Positions 12,577 to 25,380 of a stretch of DNA of 64,000 bases are shown one piece after another. How positions within the stretch are numbered: the stretch's first letter is position 1; every line of letters begins with the position of its first letter. The notes beneath the pieces are model-generated. The model worked only from the letters and a program-made list of their open reading frames with translations. It did not search any database and had not been told where the DNA came from. The position numbers and the translations under genes are program-made. The stretch comes from Plumapathes pennacea (Eukaryota; Cnidaria; Anthozoa; Antipatharia; Myriopathidae): assembly GCA_964036295.1 (NCBI GenBank), contig OZ038473.1, positions 8,711,501 to 8,775,500 of the forward strand, written 5' to 3'.

Positions 12577-12760
12577 CTTTGCTCCTTACCAACACAGTAT
12601 GACAGTTTAATTTATAATTGCCACTCAACTGAGAAAGGTTTGAGAAACACACTTAACCTTTGTTAACCAGTTTTACAATATGGTATTCAGGCGCAATATC
12701 CTGAAGAATTTTAAAAGTGTCTTCAGGCTACATGCCTCTTGACGCTTTCCAAGCTTCCTA

Positions 12761-12995
12761 AACCCTTTCACTCCCAAGCCATCCTCAGAGACCCTGGGGC
12801 AGATCATGGAGCGGCGGGAGAATACTCCCAAGCGTGATCAACTTCAATTTTCACCAGAAATGTAATACAGTAAGCTAAGGAGAGCGTGGCTTTTTGATAC
12901 CTTACTCAAATGAAAGCTGATCAGCAGATTTAGCTGTCAGTTCTCACTACATCACTCCTACACTTTCTTCTTGAAAGATTGGGAGTGGAAGGGTT
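12761..12995. mobile_element. MITE, AACCCTTTCACTCCC family, copy 2
   Basis: Bounded by AACCCTTTCACTCCCAAG and GGGAGTGGAAGGGTT. It lies about 185 bp after the RAB28 stop codon and may contribute to its 3' UTR. Contains a GC-rich 50-bp piece near its left end not found in the other copies. Confidence 0.75.
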
Positions 12996-15900
12996 AAACG
13001 CGAGTGCAGCTTAAAGCTCCTTTCGCACGAAGCAACATGTCCTCGCGTCAAAGTCTAAACATGAAACGTGATGCGACATTCAACAATGCGTGATTGGTTT
13101 ATTGACCGCCGCGCATGTCATGCACACGAGGGCGCAATTCAAACCGATTCGACTTTATGCGGCAAGCTCGCGATGTCGCAACAACAGGTCACACGTGTTT
13201 TACGTGTCACACGAGGCAACATGTCACGTGGTAGCTTGCGTAGCTGGCGGTTTTAGTGGATGCGGTTGGCCCCCCTGATTGATTTCTATTAAAAGGAAAT
13301 AAATAATTAACCGAAATGTGTTATCATATTGTCTAAATAAAAGATTTTATTGCGCAATCTTGGACGCTATATTTATCCGTTCAACTTTATATCCAATATT
13401 AATGAAAACACCAAAAACAACGGGATATCATGCGTGGGGGGGGGGGGGGGGGTGGCTGTAAAAATGGGTCTCAGAATTTTTAATTTTTGCTTCAGAAATG
13501 AATTGTTTCACCATTTAATAAATTGACGCGAGTTTTATGCCAAACGTGTCATGAATACGTTGCAGGAAATTTCAATGCTTTCATTGGTTTCGTTCTTATC
13601 AGTAAAATATTGAGAGAGAGAGAAACAGTTAAAAACGTCCATACATTTGCACATACTGATTCCGTAGTTTCTATTCTCCCAAGCACATGTTGACATAAAA
13701 ATGCCCATATTTCATGTTTTACTGTTCAAAAGGAGTGATCAATTTCCTGTCATTTTCCTATTGCGATTGATTTTACTAACCAATCAGCGTGCGAGAACAC
13801 GCCATCGCCACTTGCTTTCTTGCGTAAGAATATCGCAACAAGTTTTTGGTTCAGTAGTTTTGTTTGGAGAAGAATGTTAAATTTGTTTGGACCAATTGCA
13901 AAGCGTAACAAACGCAAAACCAAAGCAATCGCGCGATTTCTTTCGACAGTCATGTGAAAACGGCTCTAAACTATTATATATCACCTCGGTCCCACGTTAA
14001 ATATTGCAGTGGTCACCTTACACTAAGAAGAACATGTTAGTTCTACAGAAGGTGAAAAAAAAGGGAATTTGAAATCATCGTTTGACAAGACAAGCTCTTT
14101 AATTACGTAGTTCATTTGAAGGAACCCATATATTTGGTGCGATGATTCTAAGATATTACTAGGTTGTTCCACCCGTTGTCAAGCAAGTAAGTTACAGATA
14201 AATCATGACCAACATTTCCAAGGTCGGTTGCTCTACGTTGGAGACTTTGTCCAGCGGTATTCGACGGAGACAAAATTCAGCTCCCTAAGCCAAGATTAGC
14301 GAAAAAAGCTAGTGATGCGTTGAACAATGGGCCTGGAAAGCTTAACTCTTCCACTGTTACGTGTCTTTTGTTTAAAAGAAAATTGGGAATGCAAAATCAT
14401 AAGCTTCACTCGACAACAAGAACATGAACAGCGCGTTTTTAGCATTATGTATTTATTAGAGCGTCTTTCGTTTCGGACCGTTTGATTTGCCGGACAAGAC
14501 GTCAGGACTTTTCCAGGTTGAATCAATTTCATCGTTAGCAGTAAACGGGTATTAAGCTGTCTATACCCCTGCATTCGATAGTCTAACTGCCGTCCTCATT
14601 GTCCAAATACCAAGTCACGGGAATGTCATGAATTCTCACTAAAATTCCGCGCTTGTATGCAGTGTAGACACGTGGGTCGATTTCTTAAACAAATCCTAAC
14701 TAAAACCTAGTTTATCGCTAAATTGAAGTTTGGACGGACGCCGTAAAACAAGGTTAGCCAAACGTTAAATTGCATTTTTAGAACATGGATCGGAGTCGGT
14801 TTATAAAGACGACGACGTTTAATTAGCCGTTGTCCGTTAAGAATGGCTATTGTTTAAATCTTGTTTAAAAAATCGGCCCAGTCAGTTCAATAAATGACTT
14901 CAATTTACAAACTACAGGCTTTAGTTTGTACTAGCGACAAAAGCATAAGCCTATTAAGCATTAATGTAAACAACAGCAACAAAAACATAAGTAAACGTAA
15001 TTTTACATTCCCTAAGCTTATGCTTACCGTATGTCGCTGTCTTCACAAATGCTTAGTTACTGCATGCCTGATGCTTGTGTTGCTAGTGAAAACCAGCCTT
15101 AACTTGGAGGATTTTAACGTGTACGTTAACCCGACTCAAAAAATTTTGGTGAGTAAAAAGCAGTCACTTAGCAGTCCTTTTCAATCGCTGTTACCTTACG
15201 TTAATTATAGACCAGCTGACCGAACCGGTTTAGTTTTGTGTTTTTTATCGCCAGTTGGCCATTACAGGAAATTACTCATGACAAGGAAACTGTAAATTGA
15301 TCGTGAGTTTGCAACCAGTGCTATCAACTCAGTATATATTACGCAAAGGTATATCTCAATTTTTTTGTCTAGTACATTTTCCTGGCCAATGCTGCTAATG
15401 CTAAACAGAATCCTAAAGCCAAAAACAGAACAGATTTTTATCGACTGTAGTTCACTTTGGATCAAATTACTGCATACACTTAACTGTAGAATGACAATTG
15501 CTGTTGAAATGATGTCTATAAATGTGCCTATAATTAATTGCCTAAGCTTTTTATGATGTCCCAGTTTCCAGTCAACAGCCAAATCATCATGCCATTCAAA
15601 TCATAATGTGCTCTGCAGTGCATAAAGCTGATAAGCAAATAGATATTTGTGTCCGGAAAGTTGACAATTCATACCAAATATCCCGCTTGCTACTGATGCC
15701 TGGAGCCACCGGAAATATTGCAGCGTATAGGTTTTTTCCTTTTGATGTATAAGGATTAAACCATGAAAAAGTTCTCGTCGTACTCTGCCATGAAGTAAAA
15801 GTGTAGTTTGTAATGTCGATGTAATTTTAATTTTTCGTTGTGTAACCGTGTATATAATTCCAATTTTCTCCAAGCATGCAACACAGGACTCGTTACTAAT

Positions 15901-16380
15901 AAGAAAAGGTTGCTTGGATCTATTGGGTGCGGTTGAGAGCATTTCTTGAAAAGCCCTAATAGAAGCCGTTGATCAGTTGATAACAAAGACATCCTGCCTT
16001 ACTCCTAGTCAAGCACATGTTAAAAGGGTTTCGAGTCAAGTACAGCTGATCTGTTTTAAAAGCCAGGATGAGCACGGACAGCCTGATTGACAACAAAATG
16101 CTGAATCCGATTATTTAGGCCAATAGGGATGTAGGATCAGGTCCCAAAAAGGTTAGCATCCAATGAAAAGAGTCCTGGCACACTTTTACTTGTCAGCAAA
16201 CCTTGCTAATTACCCTTATTGTCAATAGAATCTCTTCACTGATTTATTCGATATGTCATGAGCGACGGCCTTGCACAACTCTGATTTCTAAACTTGTTGG
16301 TATAACGCGGACGGAATCACTGTCGCGACGACACAAGCTGATTCATTCGGCCGAGATAGTACGACGAGGACAGCCGGATT
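12996..16380. other. Intergenic region between RAB28 and the homeobox gene
   Basis: No supported gene. Contains a 17-base G run at 13436-13452, a GA-rich patch near 13613 and several medium ORFs (for example 14894-15295 on the plus strand) that have no recognisable domain and read as AT-rich chance frames. Upstream regulatory DNA of the homeobox gene is expected in the last 1-2 kb but nothing specific can be named. Confidence 0.5.
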
Positions 16381-17127
16381 ATGAGGGGTTCAGTGGGAAC
16401 ATGGCACCCTCACGTCTATAAATGGCCCGCCGATCAAAACCAAAAACCCACGCCATATTTCGTGGCAAATATTCTCGGCCTTGATTCTACTCATCAGCCA
16501 AACTTCGTTTCATTTCCCGATGTTCACATCAGGTCTTTATTGAGCAGCATGGGTAAAGAAAGGAACCGTTTAGAGCAAAGCAGTGCACAAGGGACTAGCA
16601 GCTTGGGTCAATCAAAAATACATCCTGCATCTAAATTGCACGGTAAGTGAGGTGACCGCTATTAAATGACTTAGTCTTTAATGTTTCGGAAATGGTTTGC
16701 TGGCAATCAACGGGGATCTCCTTTCTAAATGGCAAATGGTTTGGTTTTGATGACAGGCTGCTCTGCCAGTTCCCCTTCCAAAGGACGAAAACAAAGTAAA
16801 GCCAAGACTAGTAAAGAAAAGACGAAGAAGAAAAAAGCCAGGACTACGTTCACAGGACGTCAGATATTTGAATTGGAGAAACATTTTGAAGACAAGAAAT
16901 ACCTGACAGCCGCGCAGCGGAGTGAAATGGCTGCTTTGCTGAATGTCACAGAAACACAAGTAAAAATATGGTTCCAGAATAGACGCACCAAGTGGAAAAA
17001 ACAAGAGAAAGGACTTGAAGAGAAATACGATATCACGGCAACAAGAGATTCACCAAGCAAGCAGTCTGTCATTAGTTCGGGGGAATCAATTAACTCACCG
17101 GACTTCGACCACAATTCAGAGACTTGA
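16381..17127 (+). CDS. NK-class (NK7-like) homeodomain transcription factor, two exons
   Basis: Exon 1 is 16381-16642 (GTAAGT donor), exon 2 is 16757-17127 (TGACAG acceptor); the phase-1 junction gives about 210 residues. The homeodomain occupies residues 112-171: [19 protein letters not shown], then [19 protein letters not shown] with Gln50 and Asn51, typical of ANTP-class factors that bind TAAT-like sites. The [14 protein letters not shown] start with LLNVTETQ in helix 2-3 resembles NK7.1 most, from memory. Exon 1 carries [11 protein letters not shown] (residues 26-35), a TN/Eh1-like Groucho-binding motif found near the N-terminus of NK factors, which is why the 16381 start was preferred. 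A TATAAA at 16417 lies inside this reading frame; if it is a promoter, translation would begin at the later ATG (16551) and lose the motif. The C-terminal tail is Ser-rich. Confidence 0.88.
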
Positions 17128-20100
17128 GACAATTAAACTCGTGACATCGAGTAAACTATAAGCTTTCTCTTTTGTGTAACTCAAGAGCATACAAACTACA
17201 TTGCTAAATACCTTTTATTTGTCGATAAATTTAACGGCGGAAATTACTCACCGTTCTATAACTGATTGTCCTTATGCCCGCTTTGGTTCTCTAGGCTAGC
17301 ATAATAGCCACGTCGTGTATATTTTTCATCTCAGACCGCAGTCTGCTATTTAACAGTGATAGTCAAGCAGTAATTCGATGTGCTGGCTAGGCTTGGAAGG
17401 AGTTGAATTGGCATCGAGCAATTAGCGCCCACTGTAGTAATTGATGCGTACTGAGCGATTAGGCCGAGACTGAACTGATAAAGGATGTGAGCTTCGTGTA
17501 GTGCTCGCTTCGTTTTGTAGTGGTACGTATTGCTTCCAGGCTGTAAAATGATTTAGGACCCTCCTCAAAGACCAATTGGCCTCTGAAATGTGCCCATTAA
17601 AGGACAAAACAATAACAAAACACTGCGACTTGGGCGAAGAGTGTTAATGGGCAGGTGACGGGGTTTAATGATTTTTGTCTGCGGGGTTAAACGCTTCGAT
17701 CGTTTCTGCTGAGTTGGGTACGCGCAAATCAATTTGGCATCTTTTTCGTATTTTTAGGCTTGGAAATCACATAGAGACAACGGTTTAGACTCATTGTACA
17801 ACCGGTATATGCGTTAAAAATAAATTTAAATGAGTTGTGTCGTGACTGTAATTTGGGAAAACGGATTGATGTTACCAGGAGATAAGTAATTTGGCTGGCG
17901 CTCTTCGTAATATATTCTACTAAGTATTATCTGTTATAAGACGCGCTTTACTTCGAAATAAAATGATGTGTGCCATTGTGTGATCAGCTCTCTAACTTAT
18001 TCGAGAAGCTTGACAAGAAATTTAATTCACAATCCAGCGGCTGAGCCAAAGGAAAAACCATAATTCATAATTACGTACAATTGTTCTCCGTGATGTGCAC
18101 ATTCAACGTTTATCACTTTTACACTTTGTTATTTTTAAAGATAATGACTTTATAACATTTCCACTCTGAATGCTTTTCTGCGTTAAATGTGTACATGTAA
18201 CGTTCGATTCTGAAATGTGCTCCCATCAGCACCACTCAAACAATCGTATAGAAATGACGAGGCATCAAAGCTTTGAAAACGCCCTAATTTTATTTACGCC
18301 CTGAATAACCATTAAACATAAAACTGTAATACGACTCGAAACCTCTTCTGATCTGCAGGTTGACTTACTTCATAGGACTGTAAACTACTCTACGCCATTT
18401 GCATTACCATGTGTTACTGCATATCTTGACTCTATATCTAACCACAGACTGAAACACAGGCACATATGAAACCTGCCTGCTGTATGGCAAAAGACATAGC
18501 ATTTTAGCCAGGGAACTTAGCGATTGGACTCCCGGACGCAATAAACTGATGGCTTGCCCTTAGTATTTATTCAATTCGCCATGGGCTGACTTAACAGTGT
18601 AAAGCAGTACAGCCTAACTTCAGACGAGATGGAGGAAAAAGCTATTCACAAGTGATTAAAACTTGACAGACAATAAATAGCGGTATTTGACTTCCGGTTG
18701 CAGGAACGGTTCCCCTTGGCTCTTTTTTTGGGCTAGTTGGTGAAATATTAAGTTATAACCTCTTGGTACTTGCCGAAATAACGTCCTTTTCACCCTCACA
18801 CATGCACGAACTGTGAAACACAACGGCTGAGTGATAACTATTGCAGATAATCTGAGTGGAAAAGAAGCGATTGAAACAACATTGCATTCTTCCTACAGAC
18901 ATCTCTCCTGCAATATTCTTGATGGGATTTTGAAACCAAGCTAAAGCACACAGTTCCGACACTTATGGGTCGTCCTTTGTTAGTGGTAACATTTGGAAAT
19001 GACTTCTGCATATGCAAAATGCATTACCAGCTAATGGCTCGACAAACATTTGTTTAATGAAAACCATTTACAAGAGCGACATAAGTTCTCGTAAAGGCCA
19101 TTTTAGAAAGCAACTATATCAATTATTTTGCGTGTGATTTCCCAGCTATACACAGAAATGTGTGTAGCGGACGAAAGAAGGACAACCAATGTTCTTTCCG
19201 GATTTTTTAGCGCAGCCGCATGTTGTATCAATCAGGAGATTCAGTCTCTTGTAGCGTGTTCTAGCCTGACTACAGCCTCATTGTCTTTCTTTTAGCGGCT
19301 TCTTTGTTGGCGACAAGAATGACGATAGAGAGATAAGCAGTTTGACTATCAGAGCAATTCTGTCTTTGTTTATAGTAAAGATAAATGCAATTAACTGTCG
19401 ATTTTGTTATAATAGATTTTCTTTGGCAGATGAAATGGCCCTGTCATTATGCGTGAGCGAAAGCCTGTTGTCTTTTAAAGGCACAGATTCGAACTCGAAG
19501 TTAACTAAATCAAAATTTAGCCGTTAGAAATAACTTTCATCCTATTTTTTATTAATATTTTTCTTGTGCAGGTATTTTTGTTACCTCACCTAATGACAAA
19601 AGCAATGAAATAGAATAAAGTAAAATAATATCAGCAACGGAATAGAATAAAAGGACAACTTATTCACTACATTGATATGTCGGATAATAACTAAAATTGA
19701 AATGATCGGTTGTCAGTACTTTTCAAGACACACTGGAGATATGACTTCAGTAGATGCTGTTTCACCAGGTGATAATCAGGCCTAACTATAAGGTTGCTTT
19801 GTGCTTGATGAATTCACAGCTCAGTTACTATAACTATTTTGGGATCAATATTCTATACTTCCTTAGCATTTACAAGTTTATGATCATCTTTATCCGCCCC
19901 ACTGCTTCTTTCAATTCTCGATTTTACATAATAATGATGCTGTTAGTGTAGTTACAAAATAGACAAGAAGAAAACAAAATTGAATCGAATTTTATACTAT
20001 TCTGGAATATATTCTATAACTTACTGAATATTTAGAAGTTAGAAGTTTAATTGAATCCAATACAAGTTATGAAAAAAGGGTGCAGACTTGGAATGACGAG

Positions 20101-20389
20101 CAAGAAGGCGAGGTCGGCGAGGCTTGTTTGCGTCACAAGTTGCTTCAAGCGCATAAAAAAAATACTGCCGTGTAGTCGTGATACAAGTGATCGATGCTTC
20201 TGTGTACCCGTAAGGGCTACCGGACGGCTGTTGCAGAAACTGTATAGATGCTCTGAAATGGGGCTGGGGGCGAAACCACGGGCGGTGTAGGGGTGGGGGC
20301 CACCCCCCAGCCCTACGCGGCCGCTCCGGAGCTTCCGAGAGCGAGATACCTCTGGAACTCAGGGTACTAAAGTCGTGTTTTCTAAATAC
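17128..20389. other. Intergenic region downstream of the homeobox gene
   Basis: About 3.3 kb with no supported gene, no long repeat and only chance ORFs. AATAAA-type signals occur (for example near 17958), but the true 3' end cannot be placed. This may include regulatory DNA of the homeobox gene. Confidence 0.5.
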
Positions 20390-20680
20390 TTTACATGTCG
20401 TTAGCAGTATGAAAACAATCTGGGGCCAAGCAGTGAGCCCTGTGGCACTCCACATCAAACTGGCTTCAGCTGTGAGGAAGATTCGTTTACTGCAAACTGT
20501 TTCCTTTACATAGTTTTCAATCCATTTCAAGAGATCTCCGTTCAGTCCCATCGATTGCAATTATATTTCTATTTCAAGTGTGATAAAGTGTCGAACGCTT
20601 TCTTAAAGTCGATAAAACTATGCCGATCACCTGTCCATTGTCTACTGCCGCTTTTCAAGTTTCATGCGAGTATTCGCGTT
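20390..20680 (-). pseudogene. LINE reverse-transcriptase fragment
   Basis: Reading the minus strand from about 20640 downward gives recognisable reverse-transcriptase pieces: FIDFKKAFDT (catalytic Asp region A), then GLNGDLLKWIENYVKE, then CGVPQGSLLGP. The pieces are split by stop codons and a frame change and end abruptly near 20390, where unrelated sequence begins. It is a short dead fragment of a non-LTR retrotransposon. A GC-rich hairpin (GGGGTGGGGGCCACCCCC, about 20290-20308) lies just beyond it. Confidence 0.75.
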
Positions 20681-21704
20681 ACCTGACAAAGTATCTTCTC
20701 CGATCGCCGATTAATCAGGCCCTCAAATGATTTTTATGTGATTTTAGTTTGCGATTGTCGGGTGCACGGTTTGTACGGCACGAAAAAAAAACCCCTCAAG
20801 TTTGAGTTATGTTTCGTCGTTTACACGAGAAAGTGTGAGGACAAGTGTATAGGTGAGATTTGAACTTTGCTGCTTGGTTGTGAGGTTGCAAGACCTCCGG
20901 CCTTCCGTGACTTAGCTTCCCCTGCCCAAGAGCCTGGGTACTAGTCGACGCTGACACGCACAATAATGTCGAACGCGGGCACGTTCAAAAAGAGCAGAAC
21001 TTTCATGGACCAACTTTCATAGCGTTTTGTTCGACTTCGCCCATATTCCTTTGCTCGGGTTGGCACTTTATGAGCGTTGAGGTAAGTGTTGAGGAAAATT
21101 TGATAATTTCGAACTACTATAAAAATAATTCGAGCTGTTTTCCGAGGCGAAGTGGCTACAACGCTAGTTTCATTGGCAAACGTAAACTTTCGAGTTGAAT
21201 AGACCTTGTCTCGCTCTCACCGAAGGATAATACTGTAGCTCTTAAAAATACTGTTAATATATTGTTCAGTTATTCTCGTGGGACAACAAACCCCCGCCCC
21301 TGGGCCTCCAGAAATTAAAAACACTCCGCTCAGAGGCAAGCTCGTTTGTGTACGCGATCGGTTGTCAAACTCCCGATTTTCGAACACTTGTCGCGTCGGT
21401 CTATGTCCATGTTGAGATCCATTTTCCCTCCACACTTATTATTGATTCGTACCACACTTGTCGACAAAGATTGAGTTGTTGCACGGATGTGGCCATCTTG
21501 GATTTGTACGATTCTGAAGAATGATCAACCCTGCCCCTGAATCGTTTTGGATTCCAAGCCACTTTGGTTTCTGGATTCTGAACCATTTTGAATTGGATTC
21601 CAAAACATCCTGAATAGGTTCTTTGCAGGAAAACCAGGTCACATGACTCAAAATTCATCACGTGACTGAATTCATCACGTGACCTCAGAGCATCAAAACA
21701 TATG
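20681..21704. other. Intergenic, no recognisable feature
   Basis: Nothing beyond chance ORFs. There is an A-tract near 20783 and a stretch with TTGGATTC-type words (about 21540-21600). Confidence 0.4.
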
Positions 21705-21706
21705 TA

Positions 21707-21876
21707 CAGTCAACTCTCCCAAGACACACAGCTGGCACACACAGACAGTATAAGATGGACACCTCTATAAGCCAGACACTTATTCATCTGTATCTAAACT
21801 CTATGAGCAGGGCACCTCTATAAGATGGACGCCTAGAACAGCTCCCAAGGTTGTCCATCTTAGAGAGAGTTCACTG
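21707..21876. mobile_element. MITE of Tc1/mariner-pogo type, TA target duplication
   Basis: The terminal inverted repeats CAGTCAACTCTC and GAGAGTTCACTG are flanked on both sides by TA (21705-21706, 21877-21878). The interior has repeated ACCTCTATAAG and AAGATGGAC words. TA duplication and a CAGT end fit the pogo/Tigger group, whose transposase would act in trans. Confidence 0.75.
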
Positions 21877-22977
21877 TATAGAAAATAATTCAAGTTCATA
21901 GCAGTCAAGTCCATACAGTAGTATTACATCAATTTTGGCAACACTTGGCAGCTCAGAAATATAAAGGTTTAGGAAAGTTTCCAGGCTAGCATAACCTTGC
22001 TATTCAGCACATTTTCCCATGATACAAATGTTCTTGATATTCATGAACACTGAAGTGTCATAAACTTTCTTCATGTGTTGAGGTATCACCCCCACCCCTA
22101 AACGACCACTTTCCAGCAAAATCTTATTTAAATGGAATCTATTGACTAAACATAGACATGCTATGTATCAAACTGTTTGTTATTAAATTGTCTGGCTGTT
22201 TCTAATAATGTCTGTTATTAATACCAAATAAACGTTATTGTGCAATCATTGAGGTCATAGGTTTTTCATATTTTTGACTTAATATCCCTCAGTATTTAAC
22301 CGATTGCAACAAAAGTAACAACATATGAAAGGGCTCATGGAGGTCTAAAAAGTGTCTGTTTTTTTTTTATTCAAAACTTTTTGATTTTTTTTAATTTTAA
22401 CACTGAAAGATTTTCAAGTTTACATTAAAAAGTTCATAAAACATTTTTGAAGCAAAATTTCAAAATTCTGAGGCATGCTTTTGTAGGGTGATACCTTAAA
22501 TGTTCGATGGAACTGAAATTTTACATGTCCACATTGCGAATTTTTTCTATGCTCTTTCTATTTTTAGCACTCATAAAACCTGAGGTGATGAATTTTCAGT
22601 CATGTGGTAGTTTTGAGTCATGTGACCAGATCCGAGGTAATAAGGTCATCTAAATTTCGCCATGAATTCTCTTCTGCTCCAACGTTTTTTGCTGAAACTT
22701 GGTTAAGGAATAGGAATACTGATTGATAAAATATTTTGCTTTGGAGCTGAATTATGTCGAGTTGTATCGGGAGCTCTTCGAAATGTCAGCTCGAAGGTTT
22801 TGAAAGCAATCCCAAAAAAAATTTCCTACAGAAAAAGCAAACCTTTGGATCATTTTAGCTATATTCCTATTCCTGTTCCGGAATACGGTCATTCGAACGC
22901 ATCCTAAATAGCGTGGATGTTCTCAGTGACCCCGGGTGCTTGGCTTTGAGAGTAGGCGTATATTCGAGGAGGCGTTT

Positions 22978-23180
22978 AACCCTTTCACTCGCAAGTTCAA
23001 AATGCAGATTCTCCCAACCTTTAGCAAGAAATTGTAGTGATGTAGTGAGAATTGATAGTTTAATCAGCCATCATCTGAGCAAGGTATTAAAAGCCAAGTT
23101 CTCTTTACCGTATGATATATTTGTGTTGCCAAAACTGAGGGAGAAAACTTAACGTGATCACTCTTGGTAGTGAAAGAGTT
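22978..23180. mobile_element. MITE, AACCCTTTCACTCCC family, copy 3
   Basis: Bounded by AACCCTTTCACTCGC and GGTAGTGAAAGAGTT, with the family interior (AAAATGCAGATTCTCCCAACC, GATGTAGTGAGAATTGATAG, GTGATCACTCTTGG). Confidence 0.8.
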
Positions 23181-23735
23181 AATCGAGTACATACGGCATG
23201 AAGTTTGTGGTCCTAAAATCTCGAGATAACGAAGGAAGTGACTTTGGAAATGATTGTTTTGGGGTGGAGTATAATGAAAAATGTTGTCGATATAACAGGT
23301 GATATGAAAATGACCTCTTCTGACCTGTAATTAATATGAATTGGAGGTAATGAATTGCCAAGAGGGCATTAATTGAGCGTTGTTCCCTAAAAACCAAGAA
23401 CTTGTTTTCTCAAACTGGCGAATTTTGTTTTCCTGTGGACCAACGCACGTATCTGTATTTGTCACTGTTTCAGAGTCTTTTTACAGTCATTGCAGGCAAT
23501 GTGTTATTGTTTGACTCAGAGTTGTACATTGGTTCAGCTTCCTTGCACTGCTGTGAAAAGTTGAAGTGAAATGGGCTCATTATGTCAATATATCCTGAGT
23601 TCATCAGTGTATACAACGGTAGACATTTGTACATAACAGAATATTTATATTTCTTACATAACAACAAAGAAGTCATTAATAGCAGTGAGAAGTCTTTTTT
23701 AATTTTCCCGGTTAAAAATGACAAATACTGAAAAC

Positions 23736-23779
23736 TTTTTTTTTTTTATTTATTTATTTATTTATTTATTTATTTTTTT
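23736..23779. repeat. (TTTA)n microsatellite within a T-rich run
   Basis: T-run followed by about eight TTTA units, just downstream (in minus-strand terms) of the GPCR pseudogene. Could be the poly(A)/(TAAA)n tail of a retroposed copy on the minus strand. Confidence 0.8.
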
Positions 23780-23811
23780 CTCGGTACATCTCAATTAGTA
23801 CATCTCGCGCT

Positions 23812-24722
23812 TCACTGCTGAGGGTTTCGGCAACAAAATTGTCGAAGTTGTTTCATAACATCAGTCCGAATTTCAGGCAGTCGCAAGCAGTAGACGAACG
23901 GGTTTAAACACTAGAGTTCAGTAGAATAACCGTGAAGGCGAATTCCCAAATGCACCGAGTGAGAGGAGTGTGTCCGAAGGCTAAGACGATTAAGACCGCT
24001 CGCAAGAAGGGCAAGTAGCAGATGATGAAAAGTACATGAATCCACATCATGGCGGATGCTGTTTGTTTGTATTTCACCATGTTCAGTGTGCTTCATGCCT
24101 GTTGTTGAGCTTGGTCGTTTGCTTGAGGTTGAACTTGTTGGCCGTGCAGATCTCGTAGACGCCGGTATATCTTGATGTAGGATGCAGAAATGACGGTTAA
24201 ACAAATGAGAAGACTTGTTAACAAAAAAGACATCTTCAGTACTATGTTCCAGAAAGGCGACGATGCCTAAAATAGTGAAAACGTCCAGATAAATGTAAAG
24301 ACTGCACAAACACGCCTTGTCGTCACAATCTGTTGATATCTGAGATAAAAAAAACAAGGCGATGTATCGGTCCAGACTTATCGCTGTCATGTTGAGTAAC
24401 GAAGAACAGGAGAAAACCGAAGCGGCAAAATACTCCGAATATATTAACAAACAACGGTAAACACTGTTAGGATGAATAACTTTGATGAAGAGATAAACTT
24501 GGATGGAAAGCGAAGAGAGGTGACGTGACGCATTACTAAGAGAACCAAAAGGTTTGCGAAGGTTGCCGCGATGGCCGGTAGCACATTTGATGCAGCACTT
24601 ACGATGTATGGGACAGGACTATCCAAAGTCTCAAAAACAATATTTGAGAATGGAGGGCAAACCTCTGAATTGTGTGGCTTTGTTGTCGTGTTGCTGTGAA
24701 CGCTCGTCATTTTGGTGAACAA
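23812..24722 (-). pseudogene. Broken class A (rhodopsin-like) G-protein-coupled receptor
   Basis: Three frames must be combined. 24722-24444 gives an N-terminus with N-glycosylation sites (NTT) and TM1/early TM2 (AATFANLLVLLVMRHV, SLRFPSKF). 24450 onward gives TM3 with SLLNMTAISLDRYIALFF, the DRY motif. A third frame near 24040-23910 gives ICYLPF (TM6) and FTVILLNSS. NPFVYCLRLPEIRTD (NPxxY and helix 8) follows at about 23900-23855, ending at TGA 23812-23814. Most of TM2 and the TM4-TM5 region are lost or scrambled, and at least three frame changes separate the parts. The small size is typical of the large lineage-specific cnidarian orphan receptor families. No ligand can be inferred. Confidence 0.8.
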
Positions 24723-25380
24723 CGACTCCGAAGTAGGTGCGGATCTCTAGCGGTGGGATTTTCCCGTGGGACTGATTTAACGATAAACGTATGAGTTTTG
24801 AACTCTTCAAAGATGTTAGATGATAGAAACTCTTCTTGTGATCTGTAATCACCCAAGTCTCTGCGTGTGTTGTCAGATGTTGTGTTGCACTCAGTGAAAT
24901 AAGGAAGCGTTGGACTCCTGCTACTCTGACACCTGTTCAAAAGAAAGCTTTCATTTTTGTAAAAGTACTAATTCTAACATCTATTTACCCTACCTAACTT
25001 AACCTTTATTGTATTTTATTCTCACGACACTTTAATTCCGCGATGTGGGGATGGTCATATTTCGCGACACACAATTTTTACGAGTTTGTGAAGTTTATAG
25101 AAACTGAGTCACTTTGCTTTCGCGATTGCGTCGATAACTTAATCATTAAATACCTTCGTTATCAGTGATTTGTAATCGCCGAAGTCGCTATCCTTGAAAA
25201 GTATGTTTGTTTTGATCATCCGGGTGATCAAGAAATAGGCTGTTGTTGGTCACTAGATTGGTAGTTAATTGGTTTTTCACCAGCTGCTCACACTGAAAAT
25301 GGAAGCCCTCTTGATTAGCACATTATGTGCAACACGTATTTCTCTCGCTCTGCGTGAACTTAGAATCCTGAAATACGAAA
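24723..25380. other. Non-coding flank of the GPCR pseudogene
   Basis: Contains the upstream leader of the GPCR copy (about 24810-24960), which has a diverged second copy at 29540-29715. A weaker echo (TTTGTAATCGCCGAAGTCGC, about 25169) follows. No gene seen. Confidence 0.5.

Noticed and set aside
14894..15295. 133-residue plus-strand ORF
   Set aside because: No domain, no repeats, AT-rich composition; expected by chance in 3 kb of non-coding DNA.
16417..16422. TATAAA as promoter of the homeobox gene
   Set aside because: It lies inside the frame that encodes the TN motif; kept only as an alternative.
20039..20560. 173-residue minus-strand ORF as a gene
   Set aside because: Only its first part is reverse transcriptase; the rest is unrelated DNA read through by chance.
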